From contig JAITKG010000005.1 of assembly GCA_031278495.1 (NCBI GenBank), positions 1 to 5,320 on the forward strand: 5,320 nucleotides of DNA. Reading direction: 5' to 3'. The position numbers were made by a program, and so were the translations under genes. Below the pieces are notes generated by a model, which made no database searches, was not told where the DNA came from, and saw only the letters and a program-made list of their open reading frames with translations. Shown piece by piece: positions 5,299 through 5,320 of the stretch; within the stretch, counting starts at the first letter, position 1; each line of letters starts with the position of its first letter. The stretch is from Prevotellaceae bacterium. GTDB taxonomy: Bacteria; Bacteroidota; Bacteroidia; Bacteroidales; UBA932.

Positions 5299-5309
5299 CC
5301 CCGTTGGGG
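5299..5309. repeat. short palindrome CCCC-GTT-GGGG
   Basis: CCCC at 5299-5302 and GGGG at 5306-5309 form a 4-bp stem with a 3-nt loop, followed by TTTC. Short CCCC...GGGG palindromes are common in intergenic DNA of Bacteroidota. The stem is short and the T-run is only three bases, so a terminator role is doubtful. The final 100 bp of the window otherwise hold no gene I can support; a plus-strand frame from ATG 5259 is open to the edge for 20 codons but overlaps the hairpin and cannot be judged. Confidence 0.35.
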
Positions 5310-5320
5310 TTTCATCGTGC

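Noticed and set aside
5259..5320. Plus-strand frame from ATG 5259 open to the window edge (MAFPVKRQLCCAV...)
   Set aside because: It has only 20 codons, lies inside the hairpin and palindrome and has no promoter. It could be chance; the sequence to the right is needed.
1..5320. tRNA or rRNA genes, CRISPR arrays, toxin-antitoxin pairs
   Set aside because: No cloverleaf, rRNA-like segment, regularly spaced direct repeats or recognisable toxin-antitoxin gene pair was seen on either strand.

Overview
The window most likely comes from a member of the Bacteroidota, probably a Bacteroidales-like lineage. Three things suggest this. Several genes are preceded by the phylum-specific -7 element TAnnTTTG (TACCTTTG, TATCTTTG). 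The genes lack Shine-Dalgarno sequences and have short A/T-rich leaders. The ArgRS, Udk and 89-residue proteins also read as Bacteroidota versions of their families. This assignment is by recognition, not by a database search.

Layout, left to right. Positions 1-170 (minus) hold the N-terminus of a membrane-anchored protein that runs off the left edge, with its own promoter. Positions 240-2018 (minus) hold argS, arginyl-tRNA synthetase, complete. A 109-bp divergent promoter region separates it from udk, uridine kinase (plus, 2128-2742). Directly after the udk stop lies a minus-strand scrap of an IS30-family transposase (about 2744-2848), then a GC-rich stretch with an imperfect inverted repeat. 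Positions 3016-3285 (minus) encode a small conserved protein of unknown function. Its strong promoter overlaps a divergent plus-strand promoter-like sequence. That plus-strand side leads through a roughly 200-nt leader, containing a possible 25-codon small ORF and degenerate 7-mer repeats, to a radical SAM protein of the YhcC/YtqA (TIGR01212) type at 3593-4546.

The right end is the unusual part. A 189-codon open frame (4645-5214, plus) encodes a protein with 18 cysteines and four CxxxC pairs, ending in a CxxxC...CxC arrangement like the cystine-stabilised helix of defensin and scorpion-toxin folds. It has no ATG start, no signal peptide and no clear promoter, and protein-like sequence continues upstream of the only usable start (TTG). 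It therefore looks like the 3' part of a larger secreted or surface protein gene, or a silent cassette. A 41-nt imperfect hairpin lies about 40 bp after its stop.

The genes do not form one pathway. argS and the radical SAM gene relate to translation or RNA (the latter only by family association), and udk to pyrimidine salvage. The strand changes at nearly every gene show that most are separate transcription units.
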